A stretch of DNA of 64,000 bases, taken from positions 1 to 64,000 of the forward strand of contig JACYUQ010000001.1 in assembly GCA_014841835.1 (NCBI GenBank), in the 5' to 3' direction. Shown here one piece after another: positions 25,501 through 33,460 of the stretch. The DNA is from Oxalobacteraceae sp. CFBP 13730. Its GTDB lineage: Bacteria > Pseudomonadota > Gammaproteobacteria > Burkholderiales > Burkholderiaceae_D. Below the pieces are notes generated by a model. It was not told the origin of the DNA and did not search any database. It saw only the letters and a program-made list of their open reading frames with translations. Both the position numbers and the translations under genes were made by a program. The stretch's first letter is position 1. The number at the start of each line of letters is the position of its first letter.

Positions 25501-25922
25501 AGAGCGTGATGCAGACGCGCCTTGCCGTCGCCGTGCAGGCCATGCGCTCACGCGACCGGGCTGCTGCGCGCGCCGCGGCCAGCAGCGTCGCGCAGGACAT
25601 CCGCAGCCTGATGACGCAGTATCCGTATCTGTGGCAGGGCCGGGAACTGCAGGCACGGGCCGGCCTGCTGCTGCTGCAGGCCGACGCCAGTGCTGCTGAA
25701 AGTTCGTACCCGGCCGCGCTGTGCCGGGCAACGCGCAATGCATTGCAACCGGCCATCGACACCGGCCAGGCAGGCTTCGTACGTGAAGCGTGGCTCGTGG
25801 CACGCGCATGTGCAGGGGAAGGCGCCGTTACTGGCGCCGATGTACAGACGCTGACGCAGGGCGGCTACCGGCCGCAGTCGTCAGCCTTTCTCAACGCAGT
25901 ACCAATCAGGAACGCACCATGA
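22536..25922 (+). CDS. wHTH - STAND NTPase - transmembrane - TPR regulator
   Basis: 1128 residues from ATG 22536; a TTG at 22566 has a better ribosome site (AGGGAG five bases upstream) and would remove ten residues. Residues about 25-125 form an OmpR/CadC-type winged helix (LEPRPMAVLAELCRRCGEVV, RYIETIRKQGYRLIAPI). Residues about 145-560 are a STAND-type NTPase (SPFRGLEPFGTEHAAVYFGR; P-loop GPSGSGKTSLVRAGL near 195; LLVLDRLEGLF as Walker B). A hydrophobic helix follows near 612-635 (VAALIGALALAATAGLAAV), then about 490 helical residues with TPR-like periodicity. It thus looks like a membrane-tethered one-component regulator with a signalling NTPase. The gene overlaps the next by ATGA. Confidence 0.85.
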   Translation: MRLAHAQGVILTHASQPELRALQEGDPLLAGGRFLLGDWTVDLAAHRIARGDNVVALEPRPMAVLAELCRRCGEVVTADALLDACWPGQVQGDNQVHKVIAGLRRALRDAATSPRYIETIRKQGYRLIAPIRVLSDNGPRSLSGAWRGTSPFRGLEPFGTEHAAVYFGRDDAIRQLHRRLGEQQARGHALVVLLGPSGSGKTSLVRAGLIPAMLAAPVPGDERLRACTATVLDLGALDASGPWQALAGALLDWEFANVALLSGHSIASLAELLHGEPDEMLRLLRIGLQAQRADNAGLPLLVLDRLEGLFEPARDADRQAFLDCIERLVRSSMVLVLAVCRNDFYPRLSCHRLLMHGKEHGAHMDLAPPDAQAIMQMIRLPARAANLTYGSDASSLNRLDDRLCADAMQAGDALPLLQYTLQALYLARAPGDELTWAAYDALGGLEGAISSRAEAILAVLPDPQQAALARLLPRLVTLSAEDASPTSRSVIGASLTDLHERALAEALIDARLLVADRLGGGEIGFRVAHEALLRRWPRVTAWVAQHRVALTARAELAPWVRRWLDSGRAKACLLPRVPLLWQSSSAVRAAPQLFGRDEHDFVARSLARLKAHTRWRVAALIGALALAATAGLAAVRNAQLAETVTARELQSRRLATFMLGELADQLRPIGKLDLLASIGEHGLQVLNPHDIRDELPADTLQRAKALVVIGEVNSSRGTHQLAMAGMALARAYALLSGMGPAPGIDLGEYYKTLGASAFWLGQMAYDAGRLDEATAQMTRYRAASQAWLAAAPAHPQARAELGFALGSLSSIAMRRGRWVDAQRGFDASLALKLAVLADHPGDVDAQDAVASARAWLGQVAHLTGNSAHALTLYDTARAVQRQLQQACPGESVRLRDLAVIESRRAEALQALGRRDEAIAARLAAVSWMHRALVDGASNAFWQAESLLAESALLLAQADAGRPIDAQLAALQRRLASAGKGKEDMREWRQSVMQTRLAVAVQAMRSRDRAAARAAASSVAQDIRSLMTQYPYLWQGRELQARAGLLLLQADASAAESSYPAALCRATRNALQPAIDTGQAGFVREAWLVARACAGEGAVTGADVQTLTQGGYRPQSSAFLNAVPIRNAP

Positions 25923-26416
25923 CAACAGCAGCCCCGAACGCCTTCACATCCGTGCCAGGCAGTGCCCCTGTCTTTTTCGTCGTGCCCGTCATCCCCGACG
26001 ACGGCAGCGTGGAACGTGTTTTGTATTACGCCCAAGCGGACGGCGCGCAGGAGTGGGAAAAGATCTCCCCGAAAGAGCTCAACACCAAACACGGCGGAAG
26101 CGACGCCGATAGCGTGATGCTGTACCAGCCGGACGTCGACACCATCCTGCAACACACCCATCTGACGGTGGATCGCCTCGACCGGACTGTCACCCTGTAC
26201 GCGGGCGTGGCGCGCACCTTGGCGGTCAGCGAAGATATCCTTCCGAGCGCCTGCCAGTTCGACGGCAACCGGTTCATGCTCGTGCCGGTCGCGCCCCACA
26301 CCACGCGCGGCGTGATCCTCGTGTTCAGCAAGCATGCTGCCGGCAAATCGTCAGCACCTGTGGTCGAGCTGATCGCCACCACGGATCCTGAAATCAAGAA
26401 CGGCGTGGGCAAATAA
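25919..26416 (+). CDS. Hypothetical partner protein of the STAND regulator
   Basis: 165 residues. The ATG overlaps the stop of the STAND gene by four bases and has AGGA upstream, so co-translation is likely. The protein is soluble and beta-rich, with APVFFVVPVIPDDGSVERVL, a central VMLYQPDVDTILQHTHLTVD and late strands NRFMLVPVAP and GVILVFSKHA. There is no signal peptide and no known motif. The tight coupling suggests it binds or modulates the regulator. The next gene is convergent, 12 bases away. Confidence 0.65.
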   Translation: MTTAAPNAFTSVPGSAPVFFVVPVIPDDGSVERVLYYAQADGAQEWEKISPKELNTKHGGSDADSVMLYQPDVDTILQHTHLTVDRLDRTVTLYAGVARTLAVSEDILPSACQFDGNRFMLVPVAPHTTRGVILVFSKHAAGKSSAPVVELIATTDPEIKNGVGK

Positions 26417-26428
26417 AGCCACCAGCGA

Positions 26429-27664
26429 TCATCTGGCCAGGTTCGACGCGGCGCTGCGCCAATAACACTGCGCACGACTGCGCCAGATGATCAGCAGGGT
26501 CACGCAAAGTGTCGCCGTGGCGACCCAGGCAAACGACCCTGCGCCGAAGTGGCCCAGCAACATGCCGCCAACCACGCTGCCGGCAAAGATGGCCAGGTTC
26601 CACACGGTCGTCATCATCGACTGCGCCACGTCCTGGGCCGGCCCCGACGCATTGGACAGCGACGTCACGAACAAGGTTGCAGCGCCCCCGAACGCCAGTC
26701 CCCAGATGGCCACCGCCAGATACACCGCGGCCGGCGCGCCGGGCCACAGCGCCAGCGTCACGCTCGCCAGCAGGAACAAGCCGGTACTCGCCATGACCAG
26801 CTGGCGCAGCCAGCGGTCGACCAGCGCACCCACCAGCAGCAGGCTCAGCAACGCAGCGCCGCCGAACAGCGCGAGCAAAAAGTCCACGCGCGGCGCCAGC
26901 CCGGCCAGCGTCACGAGCGGCGCGATATAGGTGTACAACAGGTTGTGCGTGACGACGTACAGCAGCAGCACCGCCAGTACGGTCCGCACGCCCGGCAGCG
27001 CAAACACCTGCGCCACGCGCTGGCGTTGCTGGCCGGGGACCGCGCGCAGCGCCGGCAGCCGCAGCACGATCCACAGCATCAGCAGCGCGGCCAGCGCACT
27101 GAGCGCGCCGAACGCGATGCGCCAGCCGACCAGATTGCCGACGTAGGTGCCAAGCGGAATACCGACCGTCAGCGCCAGCGGCGTGCCCGCCATCGCAATC
27201 GCAATCGCCCTGCCCTTGTGCTGCGGCGCGACCATGCGCGCGGCGTAGCCGACCAGCATGGCCCAGGCCAGCCCCGCCGCCACGCCACCCAGGAAACGGG
27301 CGACAAAGATCAGCGTCAGGCTCGTGGACAGCGCGGTGATCGTGTTGGCAATCACGAAACCCGCCATGGCGGTGAGCAGCAAGGTGCGGCGGCCGACGCC
27401 TTGCGTGGCGGCCGCCAGCGGGATCGCGGCCAGCACCGAGCCCAGTGCGTAAATGCTGATCAGCTGCCCCATCACGGACTGCGAACTGTTCAGGCTGGCG
27501 GCAAGCTGCGGCAGCAGCCCGGCGGGCAAGACTTCGGTGAGGATGACGACGAAGCTGACCATCGTCAGCGCCAGCAGCGATGTCAGCGGCAGTTTCGGGA
27601 CGACGGGAGAATCACGAAGTTCGTCGGGGTGCTGCAAGGTATCTGGTGTCATGTGAAATGCCAT
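26429..27664 (-). CDS. MFS exporter, DHA1/sugar-efflux-like
   Basis: 411 residues with 12 predicted membrane helices. The N-terminal half has LTMVSFVVILTEVLPAGLLP and the loop motif QGVGRRTLLLTAMAGF (motif A-like), and the region RFLGGVAAGLAWAMLVGYAA resembles AraJ/SotB-type sugar and drug exporters. The ATG at 27664 is followed by another at 27652; neither has a good ribosome site. A large hairpin sits directly before the start (27674-27713). It lies downstream of the Gfo/Idh/MocA gene in the same direction. The substrate is unknown. Confidence 0.85.
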   Translation of the reverse strand: MAFHMTPDTLQHPDELRDSPVVPKLPLTSLLALTMVSFVVILTEVLPAGLLPQLAASLNSSQSVMGQLISIYALGSVLAAIPLAAATQGVGRRTLLLTAMAGFVIANTITALSTSLTLIFVARFLGGVAAGLAWAMLVGYAARMVAPQHKGRAIAIAMAGTPLALTVGIPLGTYVGNLVGWRIAFGALSALAALLMLWIVLRLPALRAVPGQQRQRVAQVFALPGVRTVLAVLLLYVVTHNLLYTYIAPLVTLAGLAPRVDFLLALFGGAALLSLLLVGALVDRWLRQLVMASTGLFLLASVTLALWPGAPAAVYLAVAIWGLAFGGAATLFVTSLSNASGPAQDVAQSMMTTVWNLAIFAGSVVGGMLLGHFGAGSFAWVATATLCVTLLIIWRSRAQCYWRSAASNLAR

Positions 27665-27673
27665 GGCGAACGC

Positions 27674-27713
27674 CGCAGCACCGGGGCATGGTTGACCATG
27701 CCACGGTGCTGCG
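27674..27713 (-). promoter_or_regulatory. Large hairpin just upstream of the MFS start
   Basis: Arms CGCAGCACCG (27674-27683) and CGGTGCTGCG (27704-27713) pair perfectly and enclose a second stem GGCATGG/CCATGCC (27685-27691 with 27696-27702). On the minus strand the hairpin ends nine bases before the MFS start codon and follows the oxidoreductase gene. No U-run follows it, so it could act as an attenuator or shield the start instead of being a plain terminator. Confidence 0.6.
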
Positions 27714-27749
27714 AACGCTGAGGAAAGAAAAAAGGTGCAGCCTGGCGAA

Positions 27750-28871
27750 TCAAACGGCCAGGTCGACCCGGCTGCCGCTGCGGTCGGACGCGATGATGGC
27801 GTCGATCACCGCATGCATCTTGACGGCGTCGGCGAACGTTGGCGCCAACTGCGTGCCATCGCGTACGTCGCGGGCATACGCGGCATACAGATGGGCCAGC
27901 TCGGCCACGCTGCCGCCCAGGTCGTGCTCGGGCAACCAGTCGTACTGCGCCGGCACGGGCAATGCCTGCAACGGCTGGGCATCGCCGCGCGCGCCTTCGA
28001 TCAGATTGACCGATGGACCGAAGCTGGTCGCATTGGTAATGCGCAGGTCGCCCTCGGTCCCCGTGATATCGATCTGCACACCGGCATTGTTGCGCTTGCC
28101 CGCCTCGAGCTGCACCGACAGCACGGCGCCGTTGGCGAAGGTACCGGTAACCAGCACCTGATCGGGATTGGTGCGCGGCAGCGTTGCGCCGGTGTCGACG
28201 ATCGTCACTTGCTTGATCTGGTTGGCCGTCAGCGCACTCAGCGTGCGCGGAAAACCGAAGTGCCTGAACAGGATGTCGAGGAAGTGGCCACCGAAGATCG
28301 GCAGCAGATCCGAGAAATTCTCGGTCGGCACGGTATAGGCCAGATAGCCCATGCGGCGCGCGCCAAACGCATCGACGCTGACATGCATGCGCACCGAACG
28401 CAACGCGCCGATATAGCCGTCGGCCAGCAGATCCGACATGTAGCGATAGCTCGGCGACAGGCGGCGCTGCAGGCCCACGATGTGGCGCACACCGGCTTGT
28501 TCTGCCAGCGCTGCCAGCTCGGCCGACACAGCGGTGCTGGTGGTCAGTGGCCATTCCGAATACACGTCCTTGCCGGCGGCAATGGCGGCGCGGATGGCTG
28601 CCTCATGCTGCGGTGCCTGGTTCAGCACCAGTACCAGATCGACCTCAGGATGCTCGACGAGCGACTGCAGGGACGTGACGGGATAGGCAATGCCATGACG
28701 CGCAGCGAGGGCCTGCGCCTTGTCGGCGCTGCGGCTGTACACGGCCGTCAGTTCGAACTCGGGCAACAAGGCCAGCGACGGGATATGGCCATACTCGGCC
28801 CAGGTACCGGCGCCGACGATGCCGACGCGGATTTTTTTGACAGACACTGCGGGAGTGGATGAAATGGTCAT
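27750..28871 (-). CDS. Gfo/Idh/MocA-family oxidoreductase
   Basis: 373 residues, with GGGAG eight bases before the ATG. The N-terminal Rossmann motif VGIVGAGTWAEYGHIPSLAL binds NAD(P). EWPLTTSTAVSAELA corresponds to the EKP motif of the family, with Trp in place of Lys. The C-terminal alpha/beta domain has RRMGYLAYTVPTENFSDLLP, GGHFLDILFRHFGF and HLYAAYARDVRDGT. Members act on sugars or inositols; the EWP variant also occurs in D-galactose/D-xylose dehydrogenase-like relatives. Substrate unknown. It precedes the MFS gene, and a shared sugar-related role is possible. Confidence 0.87.
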   Translation of the reverse strand: MTISSTPAVSVKKIRVGIVGAGTWAEYGHIPSLALLPEFELTAVYSRSADKAQALAARHGIAYPVTSLQSLVEHPEVDLVLVLNQAPQHEAAIRAAIAAGKDVYSEWPLTTSTAVSAELAALAEQAGVRHIVGLQRRLSPSYRYMSDLLADGYIGALRSVRMHVSVDAFGARRMGYLAYTVPTENFSDLLPIFGGHFLDILFRHFGFPRTLSALTANQIKQVTIVDTGATLPRTNPDQVLVTGTFANGAVLSVQLEAGKRNNAGVQIDITGTEGDLRITNATSFGPSVNLIEGARGDAQPLQALPVPAQYDWLPEHDLGGSVAELAHLYAAYARDVRDGTQLAPTFADAVKMHAVIDAIIASDRSGSRVDLAV

Positions 28872-28965
28872 GCGAGAGACTCCCTTGAAACTGTTGGACC
28901 AGCGATTGCGGCATCCAGCATTTTAACGGGGGTGCAGCGATCCTGCTGCGGAGCGGGCTAAAGTG

Positions 28966-29266
28966 AAAAGCTGGGGTCAGGTCTGACATTCGGACACGAA
29001 CGCGACCGTCGGTAGTCGTAAATGGCTCATACGGTCAGAAAGCGGGGGTCAAAAGCTGGGGTCAGGTCTGACATTCGGACACGAACACGACCGTCCGGCA
29101 ATCGGGAGTGGCAAGCGCCGGACTACTCATACACTATGCAAGACGCCATTGAAAGCCATTCAGGCTGAGGCCGTGTCTGAATGTCAGACCTGACCCCGGC
29201 TGTTCAGCTAGCATTAGAAGTGGCTAACGCTGAGGCCGTGTCCGAATGTCAGACCTGACCCCGGCT
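28966..29266. repeat. Cluster of four dispersed repeats, two direct and two inverted
   Basis: Two 45-base direct copies occupy 28966-29010 and 29051-29095 and differ at one base; both contain GGGGTCAGGTCTGACATTCG. Two inverted copies of the inner 30 bases lie at 29172-29201 and 29237-29266, with one or two changes each. The copies could pair into a large hairpin. GGGGTCAG-type repeats are scattered in many proteobacterial genomes, often beside REP-associated or IS-type transposases, but no transposase is present here. The region 28872-29336 has no gene otherwise. Confidence 0.85.
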
Positions 29267-29299
29267 GTGCCAAGTCGGAAGCAGGCAGGGCCACCAAAG

Positions 29300-29327
29300 A
29301 AAAAAGCCACCTTGCGGTGGCTTTTTT
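29300..29327 (-). terminator. Intrinsic terminator after tRNA-Ser
   Basis: A GCCACC/GGTGGC stem with a TTGC loop (29306-29321) is flanked by A-run and T-run on its two sides, so it can work in both directions. It lies 10 bases beyond the 3' end of the tRNA on the minus strand. Confidence 0.9.
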
Positions 29328-29336
29328 CATCGTTCT

Positions 29337-29429
29337 TGGCGGAGACGGTGGGATTCGAACCCACGATACAGGTATAAGCCGTATGCATCCTTAGCAGGGA
29401 TGTGCCTTCGGCCACTCGGCCACGTCTCC
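29337..29429 (-). tRNA. tRNA-Ser(GCU)
   Basis: A 93-base class II tRNA including an encoded CCA. The acceptor stem GGAGACG pairs with CGTCTCC. The anticodon stem-loop is ATCC-CTGCTAA-GGAT with anticodon GCT, reading AGC/AGU. A long variable arm follows, and the T-loop is GGTTCGAATCC. A promoter is visible at 29468-29496 and a terminator at 29300-29327, so it is a single-gene unit. Confidence 0.97.
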
Positions 29430-29467
29430 AATCAGTGCCACCGTTTCCGTCAGCGCTGAGTGCAAGC

Positions 29468-29496
29468 ATCTTAAGGGTTGGTGCTCATTTGGTCAA
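29468..29496 (-). promoter_or_regulatory. Sigma-70 promoter of tRNA-Ser
   Basis: On the minus strand TTGACC (29496-29491) and TAAGAT (29473-29468) are 17 bases apart. The predicted start lies about 30 bases before the mature 5' end of the tRNA. Confidence 0.75.
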
Positions 29497-29526
29497 GAAA
29501 ACACACCCAAAAAATTGCAGACTGGC

Positions 29527-30774
29527 TTAACTTTGTTCGAGATTAAACGACTTGTGCAGCGCGCGCACGGCCAGTTCCATGTACTTCTCGTCGATCAGCA
29601 CCGAGATCTTGATCTCCGACGTCGAGATCATCTGGATGTTGATGCCCTCTTCCGACAGCGTGCGGAACATGTCCGAGGCCACGCCGACGTGGCTGCGCAT
29701 GCCCACGCCCACCGCCGAGACCTTCGAGACCTTGGCGTCGCCGACGATCTTGGCCGCGCCCAGAATGTCCTTCTGGTCTTCCAGCACTTTCATCGCCTGC
29801 ACATAGTCGTTGCGCGAGACGGTGAAGGTGAAGTCGGTCTTGCCGTCCACCGACTGGTTCTGGATGATCATGTCGACTTCAATATTGGCTTCGGCAATCG
29901 GGCCCAGGATGTGGAACGCGACGCCCGGCTTGTCCGGCACGCCCAGGACGGTGATCTTTGCTTCATCGCGATTGAAGGCGATGCCGGAGATGACGGCTTG
30001 TTCCATATTGCTTTCTTCCTCAAACGAAATCAGGGTGCCGGAGCTGGCTTCTTCGGCCAGGGGCATCAGGGGATCGGTCAGCGACGACAGCACGCGCGTC
30101 GGCACCTGGTAGTTGCCTGCGAACTCGACCGAGCGTGTTTGCAGCACTTTCGAGCCCAGCGACGCCAGCTCGAGCATTTCTTCGAAGGTGATCTTCGACA
30201 GGCGGCGCGCCTCGTCGACCACGCGCGGGTCGGTCGTGTAGACGCCGTCGACGTCGGTGTAGATCAGGCATTCGTCGGCCTTCAGCGCGGCCGCAATGGC
30301 CACCGCCGACGTGTCCGAACCGCCGCGGCCGAGGGTCGAGATATTGCCGTCCTCGTCCATGCCCTGGAAACCCGTGATGATGACGATCTTGCCGTTGGCC
30401 AGGTCGCGCATGACACGCGTATCGTCGATCGACTGGATGCGCGCTTTCGTGAACGACGAATCGGTGCGGATGCCCGCCTGCCAGCCGGTGTACGAGACCG
30501 CGTCCTTGCCGATGGCCAGCAGCGCCATGGCCAACAGGCCCACGGACACTTGCTCGCCGGTCGAGGCGATCATGTCCAGTTCGCGTGGATCGGGCTGGTC
30601 CATGATCTGCTTGGCAAGACCGATCAGACGATTGGTTTCGCCCGACATGGCGGACGGGACGACGACGATCTGGTGACCTGCGTCGTGCCACTTGGCCACA
30701 CGGGCCGCGACATTCTTGATACGGTCCGTCGATCCCATCGACGTCCCGCCATATTTGTGGACAATTAAAGCCAT
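29527..30774 (-). CDS. lysC: Aspartate kinase
   Basis: 415 residues from the ATG at 30774 ([19 protein letters not shown]). An in-frame extension to 30807 lacks family sequence. The kinase domain has KYGGTS and [14 protein letters not shown], then [20 protein letters not shown]. Two ACT domains in the C-terminal 150 residues ([36 protein letters not shown]) give feedback control by lysine and threonine. It catalyses the first step of the Lys/Met/Thr pathway in the cytoplasm. Length and domains match single-function betaproteobacterial LysC, whose small subunit often comes from an internal start. Confidence 0.96.
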   Translation of the reverse strand: MALIVHKYGGTSMGSTDRIKNVAARVAKWHDAGHQIVVVPSAMSGETNRLIGLAKQIMDQPDPRELDMIASTGEQVSVGLLAMALLAIGKDAVSYTGWQAGIRTDSSFTKARIQSIDDTRVMRDLANGKIVIITGFQGMDEDGNISTLGRGGSDTSAVAIAAALKADECLIYTDVDGVYTTDPRVVDEARRLSKITFEEMLELASLGSKVLQTRSVEFAGNYQVPTRVLSSLTDPLMPLAEEASSGTLISFEEESNMEQAVISGIAFNRDEAKITVLGVPDKPGVAFHILGPIAEANIEVDMIIQNQSVDGKTDFTFTVSRNDYVQAMKVLEDQKDILGAAKIVGDAKVSKVSAVGVGMRSHVGVASDMFRTLSEEGINIQMISTSEIKISVLIDEKYMELAVRALHKSFNLEQS

Positions 30775-30931
30775 ATCAGGAAGGGTTCCAGCTAGGGTAA
30801 GGATCAAAAAGGGACCCTTACTCTAGCATGGTGCAGCGCGGCATCACAAGGCTCGTTGGCGGAAAAGCTATACGAAAAGAACATAACCTAATGCTTTTCG
30901 CAACGCCACTGGCCGCGCTTGCCTGTCTGCC

Positions 30932-32356
30932 TCAGGCCGTGTTCGCTTCCCAGCGCAATTCGATCCTGTCCTCGCCGCCTTCCAGCACATGCGCGCAATC
31001 CATCCCGATGCCGGCGGCGAACAAGAGCTCACGGCCACGGCTGACGGTGGGCAGGCGCTCGCGCTCCCAGGCCGGCACGCCCAGCGCCTGAAAATGCGCC
31101 TTCAGGCCGCGCGTGGGCCGGTTCGCAGCCGTCTTGAGGCGCTCGCCGCCCTTGCGGAAATCGATCATCAACGGCAGCGCGCGGAGCCAGGCAGCGTCGA
31201 AGCCGCGTGCGGCCGGCACGAAATGCAGGACGCCACCGTAGGCCGGAAACGCCATCGACGCTTCGCCCTGCCAGCGAAAGCGCTGCCCTTCCTTGACGAA
31301 GATGCCGAGGTCGTCAGGATCGCGCATGCCTGCCAGTTCCGGCAGGTGCGGCGTCAGGTACAGCTTGCCGCGATGGCGGCGGATGTGGCAATCGGGATGC
31401 GTGACCTTCAGCTGTGCATCGTCGCGCGCCGAGAACAATTGCCACACCATCTCGGCCAGCCACGCCGTCGACGGCATCGCCAGTCCCCGTACGGCAAACA
31501 GATGACGCAGGCAATTGTCGATACGGTCGGCGCTAAGCGCGCCGAGCACCGCGAGGTCGACCGCATCGCCATCCAGGCAGGCGGCCAGGTCTTGCGCCGC
31601 CAGTTCTTCGAGCATGCGCTGGGCCGATGCCACGTGGGCGGCGCCGCGCGCCAGGCGCGCCTGGAAGCCGGGGAAGTTCGCGGCCAGCGCCGGCATTACC
31701 TGATGGCGCAGCGCGTTGCGTGCATAGCGCGCATCCTGGTTGGATTCATCCTCGACCCAGTTCAAAGCGTGCGTCGCGGCGTAGGCCTCGAGCGCGGCGC
31801 GCGATTGCGTCAGCAGCGGGCGCGCCATCACGGTGACGTCGTCGCCCAGCAGGTTCGGCGAGCGGTTGGCCGCTTCCATGCCGGACAAGCCAGCCGGCCC
31901 CGAGCCGCGCAGCAATTGCAGCAGCACGGTTTCGGCCTGGTCGTCGAGGTGGTGGGCGGTCAGCAGCAGCGTCGCGCCATGCTCACGGCACATGGCGCCC
32001 AGCGCCGCATAACGTGGGCGGCGTGCGGCCGCTTCCACGCCCGAGCCGTCGACCGGGATCGTCACGCGACGGTGGTCGAACGCAACACCCAACGCGGCGC
32101 AGCTGCGTTCGCAGTGTGCAAGCCAGGCGTCGGCATTCGGGCTCAGCCCGTGATGGACATGGAAGGCAAACAGCGGGATGCCCTGCTGCGCGCACCAGGC
32201 GTGGGCCAGGTGCAGCAGAACCATCGAATCGAGGCCGCCACTGCAGGCGATCGCGATCGAGGTGGGCGTGTAGGTGGCGGACAGGCGCGCGAGCGCCTCA
32301 TTACATGCTGACGGGACCGATCCGGCTGGATCGGTCCCGCGATTGGTTCTGCTCAC
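30932..32356 (-). CDS. tilS: tRNA(Ile)-lysidine synthase
   Basis: 474 residues from a GTG at 32356. The PP-loop IACSGGLDSMVLLHL near residue 35 binds ATP, and LLTAHHLDDQAETVLLQLLRGSG and DESNQDARYARNALRH are conserved TilS motifs. The C-terminal part has the TilS substrate-binding domains (KGGERLKTAANRPTRGLKAH, QALGVPAWERERLP). It converts the wobble cytidine of tRNA-Ile(CAU) to lysidine and is essential. It follows accA by 26 bases, a common pairing in this group. Confidence 0.95.
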   Translation of the reverse strand: MSRTNRGTDPAGSVPSACNEALARLSATYTPTSIAIACSGGLDSMVLLHLAHAWCAQQGIPLFAFHVHHGLSPNADAWLAHCERSCAALGVAFDHRRVTIPVDGSGVEAAARRPRYAALGAMCREHGATLLLTAHHLDDQAETVLLQLLRGSGPAGLSGMEAANRSPNLLGDDVTVMARPLLTQSRAALEAYAATHALNWVEDESNQDARYARNALRHQVMPALAANFPGFQARLARGAAHVASAQRMLEELAAQDLAACLDGDAVDLAVLGALSADRIDNCLRHLFAVRGLAMPSTAWLAEMVWQLFSARDDAQLKVTHPDCHIRRHRGKLYLTPHLPELAGMRDPDDLGIFVKEGQRFRWQGEASMAFPAYGGVLHFVPAARGFDAAWLRALPLMIDFRKGGERLKTAANRPTRGLKAHFQALGVPAWERERLPTVSRGRELLFAAGIGMDCAHVLEGGEDRIELRWEANTA

Positions 32357-32382
32357 TGTTGAGACTCGCTTACTTTTGTTGC

Positions 32383-33360
32383 TTACTCTTCACGCGGCAG
32401 CGTTTCCTTGAACTTGCCATACGCCATCAGCTTGGAGTGACGGGCTTCCAGCAGGTCCTTGGTCTTCATGCCCTGGAATTGGCGCAGCGTGTCGGCCAGT
32501 GCGCGCTTGAGCAATTGCGCCATCTGTTTCGGGTCGCGGTGCGCGCCGCCCAGTGGTTCGTTGACGATCTTGTCCACCAGGCCCATGGCCTTCAGGCGAT
32601 GTGCGGTCAGGCCCAGTGCATCGGCGGCATCGGCCGCGCGCTCGGATGTCTTCCACAGGATCGATGCGCAGCCTTCCGGCGAAATCACCGAGTAGGTCGC
32701 GTATTGCAGGATCAGCACGGCGTCGCCCACAGCAATGGCCAGCGCGCCGCCAGAACCGCCTTCACCGATGATGGTGGCGATCAACGGCACCTTCAGCTCG
32801 GCCATCACGTACAGGTTGTGACCGATCGCTTCGGACTGGCCGCGCTCTTCGGCTTCGATGCCCGGGAATGCGCCAGGGGTGTCGACGAACGTGAAGATCG
32901 GCAGGCCGAATTTTTCTGCCAGCTTCATCAGGCGCATGGCCTTTCGGTAGCCTTCGGGCTTGGGCATGCCGAAGTTGCGCATCGCGCGCTCTTTGGTGTC
33001 GCGGCCCTTCTGGTGGCCGATGACCATGCAGGGCTGGCCGTTGAAACGGGCCAGGCCGCCAATGATCGACTGGTCGTCGGCAAACGTGCGGTCGCCGTGC
33101 AGCTCATGGAAATCGGTGAAGATCGAATTCACGTAGTCCATCGTGTACGGACGCTGCGGGTGACGCGAAATCTTCGACACTTGCCACGGAGTCAGCTTGG
33201 CATAGATGTCTTTGGTGAGCTGCTGGCTTTTCTTGTCCAGGCGATCGATCTCCTCGGAGATATCGACAGCGGAATCATCTTGTACGAACCGCAGCTCTTC
33301 AATCTTGGAATCGAGCTCGGCGATCGGCTGCTCGAAATCGAGGAAAGTTAATTTAGTCAT
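32383..33360 (-). CDS. accA: Acetyl-CoA carboxylase carboxyltransferase subunit alpha
   Basis: 325 residues. The start is placed at ATG 33360 with GGAG five bases upstream; a GTG at 33366 would overlap this site. The protein opens [20 protein letters not shown] and has [40 protein letters not shown] and [16 protein letters not shown], all of the AccA family. It forms the malonyl-CoA-making carboxyltransferase with AccD in fatty acid synthesis. It heads a pair with tilS. Confidence 0.97.
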   Translation of the reverse strand: MTKLTFLDFEQPIAELDSKIEELRFVQDDSAVDISEEIDRLDKKSQQLTKDIYAKLTPWQVSKISRHPQRPYTMDYVNSIFTDFHELHGDRTFADDQSIIGGLARFNGQPCMVIGHQKGRDTKERAMRNFGMPKPEGYRKAMRLMKLAEKFGLPIFTFVDTPGAFPGIEAEERGQSEAIGHNLYVMAELKVPLIATIIGEGGSGGALAIAVGDAVLILQYATYSVISPEGCASILWKTSERAADAADALGLTAHRLKAMGLVDKIVNEPLGGAHRDPKQMAQLLKRALADTLRQFQGMKTKDLLEARHSKLMAYGKFKETLPREE

Positions 33361-33460
33361 TGTCACTCCGGGGTAATGTCTTGGCCGTGCTCTGTGGCTG
33401 CGCGGCGGATCAGGGCGCTATTCTACCGTAAGCCGGTGGCGTGTCGGGCGGATCGGAGGC

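Noticed and set aside
28966-29266. Possible CRISPR array, because of repeated units
   Set aside because: Only four units, in mixed orientation, with unequal spacers and no cas genes. They are dispersed intergenic repeats.
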